Of a stretch of 64,000 nt of DNA, positions 33,830 through 45,133 are shown piece after piece (within the stretch, counting starts at the first letter, position 1; every line of letters begins with the position of its first letter). The stretch comes from Kingdonia uniflora (taxonomy: Eukaryota; Streptophyta; Magnoliopsida; Ranunculales; Circaeasteraceae): NCBI GenBank assembly GCA_014058105.1, contig JACGCM010002647.1, positions 682,001 to 746,000 of the forward strand. The letters run 5' to 3'. A program made the translations under genes and the position numbers. The notes beneath the pieces are model-generated. The model saw only the letters and a program-made list of their open reading frames with translations, had not been told where the DNA came from and did no database searches.

Positions 33830-34977
33830 CTGTGCCCAAAACCCTAGCTAGATATGCCAAGGAATCGGCGTGTATGTTTTCACCTCGAGGAAGATAATCG
33901 AGAGTTGCTTGTGCAAACTTGCTCATCCTATCTGCAATGAGGGCTGCATATTCGATCATCTTGCTATTCTTTTTGTATTGCTCAGAGTAATGGTGGACGA
34001 TGAGTAGTAAATCTATGCAAACGGAGAGTTCAGGGATCCCCAGGTCGAGGGTGAGGTTGAGTCCGTGAATGAGAGCTTCGTACTCAGTGACATTGTTTGA
34101 GGCCTCAAAATCCGGGTAGATTGATTTCTAAATTCTGTCGTTGGAAGGGGTAATCAGTACGACTCCAATTCTTGACCCTGCGGGTCCTGCTGATCCATCT
34201 ATAAGAAGTCTCCATCCCTTCTTTGTAATTTATTCAGCTCGCTCGTCAAATGCTCTGGGGGGTGGATCTTCTATAACATCCTCTGAAAGGTCAGGATCAT
34301 GCTCCTCCCATTTGGGATCTTCCATTGGAAAATCCGCGAGGAAATCGGCCACGGTCTGCCCTTTTCAGAGTGACGCTATTCGAACTTGATATCATGTTCT
34401 CCCAAGCTGACTGACCATTGCTGTACTCTTCTTAATTTTTCTTTCTTGGATAGAATTTCTCGAAGTGGGTAGTTCGTTATGACTTTGACTGAATGAGTTT
34501 GGAAGTAGTGCTTGAGCTTTTGTGAGGTATAAACAAGAGTGAGAAGAAGTTTATCAATTTTAGAGTACCTCATTTCTGCTAGAGTGAGGGTTTTGTTGAT
34601 AAAGTATAATGACTTCTCAATTTTCCCTTCAAGTCGCATGTGAACCGAGCTAAGTGAAGTATCTGTAGCTGCGAGGTAGATAATCAGTTCCTCATTATCT
34701 ATTAGGGTGCTCATGATCGGAGACTTCCCCAAATAGGTTTTGAGATCTTGAAAAGCTGCCTCGCATTCTGATGTCCATTAAACTTTTATATTTGGCTGAA
34801 CTTTTCCTCGTGTGGTACAACCGTATAGTAATAGGAACAGCCAACGACAGCGATGTGAAGATTTTGAAATGGAACCGTTAATAGTGGCAATCTTGCTGGC
34901 AAGTTTTTGAACATTTTTTGTTGTTTTTGGAGATAGCATATCGAGGAGAGCCCAAATCTGATCTGGATCGGCCTCAA
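33830..34977 (-). pseudogene. Tat1 RNase H and second, archaeal-type RNase H
   Basis: First the RT-linked RNase H (34977-34378): AFQDLKTYLGKSPIMS, LYFINKTLTLAEMRYSKIDK and LREILSKKEKLRRVQQWSVSLGEHDIKFE. Then an archaeal-type RNase H (about 34250-33830): WRLLIDGSAGPAGSRIGV, SNNVTEYEALIHGLNLTLDLG, and LPRGENIHADSLAYLA at the end. The second domain is the hallmark of the Tat lineage; its Asp, Glu and final Asp positions are still readable. Stops break both. Confidence 0.8.
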
Positions 34978-34984
34978 TCCCTTT

Positions 34985-35802
34985 CTTGCAAATGAGGTGG
35001 CCTTGAAATCAACCTGAATGTAATCCGAATTGATACTTATCAGGATTGAGACACATCTTATAAGATCGAAGTATGTTGAAAATTGTGATGAGATCTAAAA
35101 TTTGATTGATGGACTGTACGCTCTTGCACAAGAGATCGTCAATGTAGACTTCCACGACTTTCCCGAGATGTGCTTTGAACATAGTAGTCATTGATAAGTT
35201 GCATTGGCATTCTTGAGTCTGAAGGGCATGACTTTGTAGCAATAAAGTCCTCTTTCAGTGATGAAAGTGGTATTTTCTTGATCTTCATCAAAGAGTAGAA
35301 TCTGATTATATCCTGAAGCATCGTCCATTATAGATAGGATTTCATGACCTGCTGTAGAATCAATGATCTAATGAATATTGGGAAGAGGAAAACTATCCTT
35401 TGGAGTATGTTTGTTGAGATTGGTGAAATCTATACAAATACAAACCTTTCCATTCTTCTTCGAGACAGTGACGATGTTGGATATCTAATCTGGATACATG
35501 GCTTCTCTAATGAATCCTACTTTGATCAATTTCTCGATCTCCATGCTAACTTCATCTCAAAGTCGTGGTGATAGGCATCGTTGTTTTTGTTTGACTGCGG
35601 TGGCGTTGATGTTGATTGCCAATTTGTGAGATGTCTTGGCCGAATCGACCCCAGGCATTTCTTCAAAAGACCATGTAAAAACGTCTCTATTTAGTCGTAA
35701 GAACTGAATGAGAGCGTCTTTTTCGTGTTGAACCAGCTTAGTACCGATGAAAGTACCTCTGCTTGGTCGATCAATGTTGATGTATTCAGTGGGATCCTCC
35801 AT
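34985..35802 (-). pseudogene. Tat1 reverse transcriptase
   Basis: Copies the RNA genome into DNA. Landmarks on the minus strand: EMPGVDSAKTSHKLAI, VSKKNGKVCICIDFTNLNKH, KDSFPLPNIH, a SGYNQI block, and the active site VEVYIDDLLCKS at about 35160-35125, then CLNPDKYQFGL. The YIDD box is intact. At least three stops and shifts lie between these blocks. Confidence 0.88.
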
Positions 35803-35841
35803 GGAAGGTTGATCATCGGGGTGATCAGCTTGCTATAATTA

Positions 35842-36672
35842 CTATGCAACATATTTGTCAGAGGTATCTAGAATTATAGAGATGGTACTTTTGCAAGCCC
35901 GAGAAAGCTTTTGGCTACCCCTGATTTCATAAATACCATCGTCGTGTTTGAAGCGGAGTGCTTGATGATAGGTGGAAGCGATTGCTTCCATATTATGAAT
36001 CCAACAACGGCCCATAATCCTGAGATAACGAGATTTGGTATTGATCACATAGAAGATGACGTCGATGGTGGCTGGTCCTGCGGTAATAGGTAAGATGATC
36101 TTCCCTACTCACTCTTCTTTAGAACTATTGAATCCACTAATATTGGTGTCACTTTAAATAACTTGATCGGCCAATCCCATTTGGTCGATAGTACTCTAAC
36201 AAAGGATCTCAATACCGCTACCAGTATCGATCATCATTGTGTGCATGACAAACTTTTTCATCTTGAGCATTATGACTAATGCATCATGATGTGGAAATTT
36301 AACATGGCTAGTATCGCAATCTTCGAATGATATTCTGAGCCGGCGATTGCTCAACTCAGGCAGAAGTTTGGCTTTTTTATCTTGGGGTGTGAGATCGCAA
36401 CATTCTGACAATCTCATGCGCTTGAATATTTTAGAGTTGGTGATCTGATTGATCTCGATCATGTTGCTGTGACACATATGGTAAATATGCTTCTCCTCAG
36501 CATGATCTTCGACCTGGACAACTTCAAGCTGCTTCTTATAGCTACCATCCTTGTATGATTCCTGGTCGACAATATATTTGAGCATCCTTCCCTCCTTGAA
36601 AATGTATTCGAGCAACCTCTATTAAGCATAACAATTGTCAGTAGAATGATGGTTTACCTTATAGTGCATGCA
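35842..36672 (-). pseudogene. Tat1 gag-to-protease segment
   Basis: Begins with the end of gag's Cys/His motif (YCMHYKVNHHSTDNCYA), the part cut from upstream gag by the solo LTR. Next come KRLLEYIFKEGRMLKYIV, a variable linker, and the aspartic protease: DALVIMLKMKKFVMHTMMID with the active site DTGSGIEILC (about 36235-36196). The later LRIMGRCWI near 35990 stands where retroviral-type proteases have a Gly-Arg/Asp segment. A TAG after ILC breaks the frame. Confidence 0.75.
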
Positions 36673-36677
36673 GTACG

Positions 36678-37338
36678 TGTTGATAATATAGATAGCTAAT
36701 CTCTCTTCTACTACAAGAACAATACGCGGAATATGCCAATCAACCAGACTAAGAAACACTGAATAATAAAGAATACAAGAATTCCCAGAGGAGGGAAGTG
36801 GAAAATCTATACAGATAAAAAACCACTCCTCGAACAATCTACTAAGATGATCAAACGGGTTACAACGATCTCTCAAAGCTTTTAAGCTTTAATGGAGTCT
36901 CTCAAATTCTAGGTCTAGAATTAAACTCACATGGAAAATATAGGCTAACCGAATAATCTAAGTCCTCTTTATATACTAGAGGACTAAATACAAGTAGAAC
37001 GGATCACGAGACAAAACTCAACGTCTTCGTTTGAACGAGTTCTTCGGTCTTTCAAAGAACGAAGTCGATCGACTTTGACCTATTTTGAACTCTTCTTCAG
37101 CAACTCGAACAAAACCAGCTTGAGTCTTCAGGCAACATAACCAGTTCTAACTCCAGGTAAGTTAACAGTTCAAATATTCAGTATACTTGACCAGCTCGAA
37201 CTTCTGTCGATCTTAACCAGTTCGAATTTGAACATTGAAAATCTCATTTTTAATACATTTCAATCCGTCTTCAATCTTTGAACTTAAAAAACTCAAAATA
37301 AAATGACCTCAACCATAATTCGAGTTCATACCTTAATA
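36678..37338 (+). mobile_element. Solo LTR inserted in Tat1 gag
   Basis: 661 bp starting TGTTGATAAT and ending CCTTAATA, flanked by a perfect 5 bp repeat GTACG (36673-36677 and 37339-37343). On the minus strand it separates LPAIRTYREP from YCMHYKVNHH, which are adjacent in the related gag of Tat2 (a GEPYCVNHK run there). A TATA-like CTTTATATACTAG lies near 36965. The last two bases read TA rather than CA, one C-to-T step. No internal region is present, so this is what is left after LTR-LTR recombination. The family was not identified. Confidence 0.75.
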
Positions 37339-37343
37339 GTACG

Positions 37344-38783
37344 GTCGGCTCTCGATAGGTTCTAATGGCTGGGAGAGACGGTAGAGCTAATCTTTCATGA
37401 GGATTGGAAAAATTGTGGAGATTAAAACATTCATCTTTGGGAGGACTGGTTTGACTTGTGGACTGCTTTTCTGAGGGTTGCCAGTATTTCCCTTGGAGCA
37501 CTTCTGGTCACCCTGGTTCTTCTTAGGTTCTGCGTTCCGATCTGTAGATGGACCTTTTGTGGTAAGGACGGATTTAGTAGATTTATGCCTTTCGAACATC
37601 ATCTTTTCCAGGTCGACATAACTATTGACCTTGGTGATCATATCCTCCAAGGTCGCAAGTTTGCTGAAGAAGAGGTACTCTTTGGCTTTGCAGTCCAGCT
37701 GGAGTGCGTTGGTTAAAGCAGTAATAACGGTTTTCTGATCAAGATTGTCCACTTTACGCGCAAGCTCCAATAACTTCTTTGCAAATGCCTCAAACATCTT
37801 TCTGTTGGATTGTTTGAGACTGATAAGAGAATACAAATTTTCTTCTTTTTCTCTATTGTGAGCATATGTCTTGATGAATTGTTTTTACAGTTGGTCGAAT
37901 GTGTATATGGAGTCTTCAGGCAGAGAATGAAACCATATGAGTGATTCCTCCTGTAGACTTATGGCAAACAGACGGTAGAGAATGTGGTTGAGATTAGAGT
38001 ACAATCCCAATGAATCATGGTATTGCTGAATATGCTCCTTAGGATTGGTACCCTTATATTTGTGAATTTTTGTAGTGTAGAAACCTTTCAGAATATCCAT
38101 ATCAAATAGTTCTTTGGCAATTAGATTTTCTTGTAACTTGGTAAGGTCGTCGGTAGTGCCCAAAACTTATGCTTCGATCAACTCCTTAATACGCTGGTCC
38201 ATATGCTCTTGTATGACATAGTGACGAATCGGTTGAGTGGCTTGACGAGGAGGTTGTGGATTATGAATACCGGTACTTTCACTCAAGTGATATCGCGCTG
38301 GAACTCGAAGCGGAGGCCTCTGTTCTTCCTCTTAACAGATGGAACATCGGTGACCTCGGCTAATTTCTGATTGAATCTTCCCCCCAAATGAATTGAAGGT
38401 TGAGGTTCATTCCAAATATGTCTAGAAATAGCTTTACTGGTGGCTCTTTGGGGTCCTAATCTTTCCCGCGTAGAAATCCTGGGGGCTTCTGGAACTTATT
38501 CACGATCTTGTGCTGGAGGAGCCTACTAAATGTTCTACAGAGCTTATAAGGCAGTCTGCATTATTGTCATTTGATCTTCGTGTCGTTTGAGCGTTGTCAA
38601 ACGAGCTTGTCGTTTGGCATAGAGCTCTTTCTCACGGAGCTCTCGGTCACGAGTTAATTATCTTTTGAGCTCGTTGCGCTTCTCCATTTCAGTGTTGAGA
38701 TTCGCTCTGAGCTCCGAAAGTTATTCCGGCTCAATTAAGAGATCGAGCTGGACTTCAGTAGTTTGTCGCCTGGATAAAACCAT
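37344..38783 (-). pseudogene. Tat1 gag (main part)
   Basis: Capsid protein. From ATG at 38783: a charged, coiled-coil-like N-terminus (MEKRNELK, RELREKELYAKRQARLTTLK), an EDQMTIMQTAL segment, then the gag core: FDMDILKGFYTTKIHKYKGT, EHIQQYHDSLGLYSNLNHIL and LEESLIWFHSLPEDSI-like sequence at 38163-37885, and MYSLISLKQSNRKMFEAFAK...AKEYLFFSKLATLEDMI at 37836-37600. The tail is basic and Gln/Ser-rich. Stops (TAA, TAG) and at least two frameshifts are present. The start is chosen because it follows the primer site by about 60 bases and begins the charged domain also seen in Tat2. Confidence 0.75.
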
Positions 38784-38840
38784 GATTGAAATGTTGTAGT
38801 AAGGTGGTTAAATACCATAAGATACCGAAGAAAGAATTTC

Positions 38841-38861
38841 TTTCCCACAGACGGCGCCAAA
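38841..38861 (-). other. Primer-binding site of Tat1
   Basis: TTTGGCGCCGTCTGTGGG on the minus strand, directly beside the LTR end (CCATTACA). It has the same form as the Tat2 site and is the type usual for Tat elements. Confidence 0.85.
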
Positions 38862-39100
38862 TGTAATGGCCTAATTCTGTGAGCTCGACGTGGCCTAAAA
38901 TTAGTCCTTACACTAATGTACCTGTGACTATAATCTTGTAAACAAGAAATAACACATGTATTTAGCATAGAAAACTTATGAATAGGTTAAAAACCACGAC
39001 CTCATGTTGAGGGTTTTGTAATAATGACTTTTATTGCTTGAGACTGATAATATCTTATTACAAATGGACATAACTTGCCTTTTTAGCCACACTAATCTCT
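38862..39100 (-). repeat. 5' LTR of Tat1, partial
   Basis: The inner end is fixed by the primer site; the LTR reads TGTAATGGCC from the inner end on the plus strand, so it ends in TTACA on the minus strand. It continues at least to 39100, where GGGGGTGTTTGTTTTTG, the start of another repeat, takes over. The outer end was not found. Confidence 0.6.
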
Positions 39101-40380
39101 AAGGGGGTGTTTGTTTTTGCCTCTAGTTAGATTAGGACATCTAGATGCTCAAAAAAGTCTGGATTGAGAGAACATTTCCAGTTTTTTTTTCTCCATCAAG
39201 ATCTTGTTACCTCTTGCTAGAACAAGAGGTCAGGCCTCCCTCTAGATGGCTCTTAACTCACTTTTTGGTCATTCTCTACCCAAACTACCCCCAACCATTC
39301 TAAAAATTACTATCCATTGTTCCAAACCCAAAAACATTTCTTCCTCCTCTAAATCAAATTTTATTTTTTCTCCTCTCCTCCCACGAAAACCAACCTAGGG
39401 CTAAAAAAAAAAAAAAAACCTAAAATTATTACCAAATTCGTCGATTCAGGTGTCTCTTACTCTCTCTCTTTCTCGAATTGGCACAAATTCAAGCTCACTC
39501 TTTCTCTCGATTTGGCGATGTCGGCACTCGAGGTATGAATTTTAATTTTAATTTTTTTGATTCTACTGTTGTGTGTTGTTGTTATTTGGTGTTTTTTTTG
39601 GGGTAATGATGGTTTTGGGTGGTGGTGGTAGGGTTTTGTGGTGGTGATGATGGTGGGTTTGGGTGGCATTAACAGTGGTGAGGTTTTGGTAGTGGTGGTG
39701 GCAGTGGTTTGTGTGGTCGTGGTAGGGTTTAGGTAGTGGTGGTGGTTTTGGTGGCAATGGTAGGGTTTGTGTGGTGGTGGTGGTTTTGGTAGTAGTGATG
39801 GGGTTTGGGTAGTAGTGGTGGGGTTTAAAGATAAAATACAATTGATAGAGAGATTATTGAGAGCAGAGAGTGTAGAAAGTGTAGAGAGAGGCGGTAAAAG
39901 AAAGATGAGAGAGTAAAGAGTATAGAGAGAGACAGGGATAGAAAGAAGAGAGAGTTGATAGTGTAGAGAGTTGCCTTTCATTATATCCTAATTACTTGCA
40001 TTTTTATGCTTCAGTGATGGCATCCCAAACTGAATAGAGAGAAAAAAGAGACAATAAGAGACATCATAGAGATATGAATAGAGAGAGCTTATTGTTTGAT
40101 GATATAATTTGATTTTGTAGATTATTGCTTATTGCTATTGTTTGCACAGATGATGTCCTCTACAACTGCCTTATTGCTATTAATTGCACTACTTCTTATA
40201 CTTGTAGAGCTTGGAAAAATGAAACGAAGAGTTAGGCAAAAACTATGTACCTCATATTTCACTGGGAAATCATATCTACAAGAACTTCATAAATTTATAG
40301 TAGATACTGGCAGTTTACAAAAAGAAAGAAACAATCTCCTATTCTGGGGGGAGGGGGCGAACTTCACAAATTTCTAACAA
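39101..40380 (+). mobile_element. Possible PIF/Harbinger-type transposon remnant
   Basis: Starts with GGGGGTGTTTGTTTTTGCC after TAA, a form common at PIF/Harbinger ends (target TAA). A CT-rich leader follows, with ATGTCGGCACTCGAG then a GTATG donor at 39519-39535, an intron to about 40149, and an exon coding MMSSTTALLLLIALLLILVE, KMKRRVRQKLCTSYFTGKSYLQEL, which is like the N-terminus of plant Harbinger proteins. The catalytic domain is missing, no right terminal repeat was found, and ALLLLIALLLILVE could also be read as a membrane anchor. Tentative. Confidence 0.35.
39590..39835 (+). repeat. GGT/TTTGGG-rich low-complexity sequence
   Basis: Irregular repeats of GGTGGTGGT, GGTTTTGGTAG and GTAGTAGTGG. 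It produces long but meaningless His/Pro/Thr-rich open frames on the minus strand. It lies within the inferred intron of the possible Harbinger remnant. Confidence 0.85.
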
Positions 40381-43300
40381 CTCTTTCTTGACCAAGTACA
40401 ACAGCTACTTTTAGTAGGTCGAGGACTTAGGGTATCTTCTCGAATGCTATATGTTTTTAATTATGCATTACTGCTTCGATTACACTTTACTGGCTTACTC
40501 TTGCCAAATATGGGGAATATGCTACTACAATCGCCCCATTCTCAACATAAGTACTTGTGGTTGTGTCAAGAATAAATTGGAAGCTGAAGTGGTTTCCCGA
40601 ATATCTTACGAATCGTCCGTTTTGTCATTTCCGAGGTCAAGGTGGACTGTATTTGGTCGTATCATTCCCGAGGAGCATTTAATGCGGTACAATGAACCTG
40701 GCAGATTAAAGCTGGGTATAAATATATGATACAAGGAGGTTGTTATGGTGGTGGTTTGGAAAGATGCCGCCCCAAGTGTGGCTTAATATGCCGCCGAAGG
40801 ATGAAGATGGTGAGGAATTGGAGGTAAAGTTCTTTCCTAAACTAGGCCTTTGTAATGTTTCCCTTGATCCTGTCACGGTGTGGAAGGTAGGGGAAGGTAT
40901 TATCAAAGAATGTTTGTATCTGTTGGAACCATTTAGCTTACGATGCGGTGCTGAAGGGATAATTGTTCATGTTGAAGACGAGGATGTGAAGGTTAGATGG
41001 GTGTCCAGGGAACTTGCCGAACATAGGAGGCTTCTTGCAATTTTCTACTGCCGTTTGCTGAGGCAGCTGTTAGAAGTTTAGTGGCTTGAGATTCATTGAG
41101 TTTCTTAGGATATCTTTGCTTCGGCGCCAGAGACAATGCCAAATTTTGGTAAAAAGATACTATAAGTTAGATCGTGGTGTAAAGAAGCATAGAGTAATTA
41201 GTACATCAAGCTGAATGTAAAGATATCAGTGTAGTGGATGTAATGTAATCAAAGGATGATTTGTATCGAATGTAATTTGTAATAGTTGGTTTAATAAATA
41301 AATGTTATTATCTTCGACTTCATCGTGTGTCATTTTGTGTTTTGTCGACTATGTATTTTTAATTGTTGTCGATGAAAAATGTGAGTAAGGTGATTTTTGG
41401 ACTGTTTAAACCACTCGAAGTAGAGTGGATTGACTGGGACCAGGAATGGTTTTCAAGGTTGATTGTTTTGACTGTTGAAATGTGTAGTTCCGAGGTAAAT
41501 TAAATTATGGTCATTGACTTTGAGTGTGGGGGACTATAAGTATCCCCTGTTGTTTGAATGAGATTCATTTTGGTTTGAAGAAATGGTGAGGATGAGATCG
41601 CAGGTGCGTAATGAGGTATATAGTCATGTGCAAACGAAGTATTGGGAAATATATCAAACTCCTGTGGAATGCCAATGTTCACTTGGAGGATCCCGTGGAA
41701 CCTGATTATGATGGTATGAGCAATGCAAAGGCTAAGGACGCTGAGGATGATTATATTTTTTGTTGCCAATTACAATATTGGACTCCTCCTAAGCGTGTTA
41801 GTTATATGTGAACTCACGTGAAGAAGTTGGTGATAAGAGAAGATGATGCTGCAGCTAGGGGTTTGTAATGTGACGATTTTGGAAATATGATATAATGGTC
41901 GATTTACTGTTAATATAAAAATAATAATTGAATTTGATACGATAAGAAATTGTTGATGTGCTGTTATGGGTTTTATTATTTGTTTCTTGTCGAATGAATC
42001 TTGAGTTGGAAAATGTTAAAATATGATAATGACTAGTAATGTAATTGATGCCGATTGAAATTTGAATTGGGGATTTTAACGAATGTGTGCCCGAAATATA
42101 GTGGTTTGTAGATTAAATATCAATAGGGGGGGGGGAAGATGAGGGTAATCAATTATGGCAAGGTGTGTTCCATTGGGTAAAATTTGGAAGTATAAAGAAA
42201 ATGATGTGCAATATCTTTACGATAAAATTAGGTGTACATTGTTGAGTACGAAGGTTTCAGGAGAAATTCTTTGAGATATGGAAGGGTTGGAACAAGAATG
42301 TAGGGCTTGTTGATGTTGAGAAGGCTACGGGTCAGGGACGTCGAGAAAAAATGTGCGAGGCATTACGTTCGAGTAGTGGAATGGTCGTAAAGCAGTATGA
42401 TAAACAGTCACGTGGTGTCTATAAATAGCTCGGGTGTGGGCGACTGCTCATATTTTACAAACTCGAAAGAAAATTTGTCCAATGCAAATTCACTATTCTT
42501 GTCACTTGAATTATTGCCAACAATTTGGAAGGAGGAGATTGCCATGTTGATTTAAAGAGCAAAACGGGCTTAAGAGAAGGATACAGAAGCAGCGAGGTTA
42601 CAAGGTTAATAACTATTATGATCCAATTTATGTTTCTTGCTTTGATTGCTTTGTAATTGTGGTAGATTTAGATAGATATAGTGTAATTGTTGAAGGAAGT
42701 TTTGTATTGTGAGGAGGAATTGTTTTAGATAAAAATGGGGCTAGGGTTTGTGACAGAGGTTGGTTAACGACTGTGAACAGTGTATTTTGGAAGGTAATGG
42801 AGTTGCAGTGGTTAATAAAGGGGATTGTTGGGGATGGTGGGGCATAATTGGTGGTGAGTGGTGGAGAGAGAATGATTTGTTTCGCGGTGAAGATGGCGTT
42901 GGTGTAGGGGATTAGTTGGGGTCACGACAAGGATGTAGGGATTACATGTCAAAGTAGGTAATATATGGCCATAATTTTTGCCGGTAAAAGTGATATTTGT
43001 TTTTTGAATGAGAGTGGTTTTGGCGGGAAACGGTTCAAGTGTCTTCGAGATCTCTTGCGATTCCTAAAAGTGAAGAAACATACATTAATTAAGTGCTCGA
43101 CGATGTTTATAATTATAATAAATAAAAAGTTATCGATAACTAAACGTAGCACAATAATTGATGTATATGAGTAGGAAAATTCATATAAGTATATTAAAAA
43201 CTTCATGTAGTAAATCGAACTGTAATAATGATAGTAGTTGACAGTAAATTCAGAATGATGTGTTGGAGAGTAATCTCGACAACTATATGAAGATGAATAT

Positions 43301-43386
43301 ATGAACTTATGAACATATATATGTATCAGATATGATTGATACTAACTGTGGAAAAAATATGGAATCTGATTTACAGGTTCTTTTAA
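40381..43386. other. Poorly characterised outer part of Tat3
   Basis: Probably the 3' portion of Tat3, since its antisense gene begins just to the right. An open frame at 40740-41081 (plus, 113 aa, MPPKDEDGEELEVKFF...VGEGIIKECLYLLEPF) is unrecognised; its KFF and GE.I spacing faintly recalls the small antisense ORFs of Tat2. At 41593 ATGGTGAGGATGAGATCGC starts like the Tat1 antisense gene (MVR..SQ). A TATA box (GTCTATAAATAGCTCGG, near 42420) could serve the antisense gene. No LTR pair could be matched here, and 41900-43380 holds nothing else recognisable. Confidence 0.35.
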
Positions 43387-44277
43387 ATGGTTGAACCAAT
43401 TGAATATGATGAAAAAGATATATACAAGAACCTTGAAGATATAGTGCCCCTGATGATTTATGTTAGGACATGTGTACAACAGTTAGGAGGTAAATATAGG
43501 GTAGAGTCGAGTAGTGCAGACATAGCTAGCGTGGAACAGTTTAGGGTACCACCTAGTGTTGTCAAACTATCTGATCAAGAGGCTGCGGAGACGGATGTGG
43601 ATTACGAGCCCCAAGCTAGTGATCTAGAAGGTAGTGAGGTTGGGGAATAAGATATGGAGGAGGGTGAAGAGGTTTGTTATTTTGAGGGTCTAGAGATGAA
43701 AGAAATATTAAGTTTTAAGAGGATATACGGTATTCCAAGGGATATAAGGTTAGAGGAGTATCAGTATGAAATGATTGACCAGGAAATATCGTTGAATGGG
43801 ATTCTGGTACATCGGGAACAAATTTAGAAGGGGTTGAAACTTCCCCTTAGAGTTGACCAAAAAAAGATAATGAACTTTTTTGATGTTGTACCTGGTCAGT
43901 TCAATCTGAATGTATATGATTTTTTTAGGGTATGTGGGGCAATAAATGGTCAACTTAAGGCCAGGGGGGAGGATTTGATAACAGTCGATGATTTATGTGT
44001 ATACTATACGCTCTGGACGAATCCTCAGTAAGTAGGCTATCGGTACTTGGCGAGGTTTTTGAAGAGGTCAATGTTCTATAACATGGTGTTAACAGGAGGG
44101 CGATACAATGATGAGCATTTACTTGTCTCGGGGAACTATGAGTTCGAAAAGAAAGACCCTAGGGAGCTCTTAAAGAGAAAGACTTTTCACTTAGGTTTGT
44201 GTTTAGGTAATTTTAATTGTCGATGTTCAAAGTGTTGAATGTGATTTAAATTTTTCTAGCTGCTTTTGTGTGTTTGC
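43387..44277 (+). pseudogene. Antisense gene of Tat3, part 1 (left of Tat2)
   Basis: One frame with few stops (TAA at about 43648, TAG at about 43826, then a TAA/TAG pair near 44029) reads MVEPIEYDEKDIYKNLED, an acidic stretch, then [40 protein letters not shown] and [20 protein letters not shown]. The last part aligns in order with the core of the Tat1 and Tat2 antisense genes (LPL..LV...L..., then N.YE....). The frame decays after 44040. The Tat2 insertion interrupts it at 44278. Confidence 0.6.
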
Positions 44278-45051
44278 TGTAGTAGTCAACTCGTAGCCTT
44301 CTACCCCAGTCAAACACTTGAAGGCTACCTCAGAGTCTACTCGAATATCTCGAATCCCTTTTCAATCCGTAAATAAGCCTTGCAAAATTATTCGAAGATG
44401 AAGCCTCGACTCTGAACAAACCTCAAAGACGAACTCCACATTAGCATCAAAGGCTTTAAAGACAAAGCCTCGACTCCACATTAGCATCAGAAACATTTTG
44501 CAGATGTGTCAGGAGACAGCTCACCGGATAAGAACGGCACCGTTGTCAGTCCTGTCAGCTATTAGGATAGAACAAACAGACAGCTACAGTGACAGACCCA
44601 ACAACTGCTACAGTGTTAGAGCACAGTGCTAGACCCGATATTTCCGGCGTCAATACTAACTCCGGGATACCCGCACGATATCCGGAGGATACCCGAAGGG
44701 TACACTTATAATGTGACCTAATCTTGGTGACTCAACCTTTCCTATGTTCTATAAATAAGAAAGATGGGGAACCAAGGAGAGGTTATGAAATCTCTCCCTT
44801 AAACCCTTACAGTTTACCTTTAATCACCTTGTAAAACACACAGTACTCGAACCTTCGACTACTCGATAGTAATTCAAACTCTCTTAAAAATCCTTATAAG
44901 AGGTCGTGGGGCATCACATTCTAGGCCTCCACGTAAGTATATTGTCAGTAGATTACTTATGATATAGATTATATACTTGAATCCCTTTGGTAGAGGATAA
45001 ATCCCGTGGTGTAAGAGCCGACTTCCCTCCATTCAAAGTTAGGCCCCTACA
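44278..45051 (+). repeat. 5' LTR of Tat2
   Basis: 774 bp, ends TGTAG...CTACA. Compared with the 3' LTR it has about 30 extra bases around 44640-44670 (the TTCCGGCGTCAATACTAACT part). A TATA box, TTCTATAAATAAG, is at about 44748. GATATCCGGAGGATACCCG is a near-palindromic GC-rich block kept in both LTRs. Confidence 0.93.
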
Positions 45052-45066
45052 TTTGGCGTCGTCTGT
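45052..45066 (+). other. Primer-binding site of Tat2
   Basis: TTTGGCGTCGTCTGTG directly after the LTR end CTACA. One base differs from the Tat1 site (GCGCC to GCGTC, a C-to-T step). Confidence 0.85.
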
Positions 45067-45133
45067 GCTTGCCCACCCTACCAATCTCCCTTGTTCATTT
45101 TCTCCCTTTTCCAACTCCGACAGATTATTCCCA

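Larger units (their letters stand above)
26277..39100 (-). mobile_element. Tat1: Ty3/gypsy Tat-lineage LTR retrotransposon, degenerate
   Basis: Minus-strand order: 5' LTR, primer site, gag, protease, RT, RNase H, archaeal-type RNase H, integrase, tandem array, then a gene on the opposite strand. Two RNase H domains and a TTTGGCGCCGTCTGTGG primer site mark the Tat lineage, in which extra antisense genes near the 3' end are known. A solo LTR interrupts gag-pol (36678-37338). No second LTR is recognised at the left, and the 5' LTR is cut at about 39100 by other repeats. Many stops and changed active-site residues show it is inactive. Confidence 0.82.

Noticed and set aside
36694..37393. A perfect 9 bp direct repeat AGCTAATCT around the insertion in Tat1 gag, suggesting a Mutator-type insertion
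   Set aside because: No terminal inverted repeats at those borders. The GTACG repeat at 36673 and 37339 gives a TGTTGA start, and it rejoins the gag Cys/His region as in Tat2, so a solo LTR fits better.
39457..39981. Long minus-strand frame of 174 codons rich in His, Pro and Thr
   Set aside because: It is the complement of GGT/TTTGGG low-complexity DNA and has no domain; not a gene.
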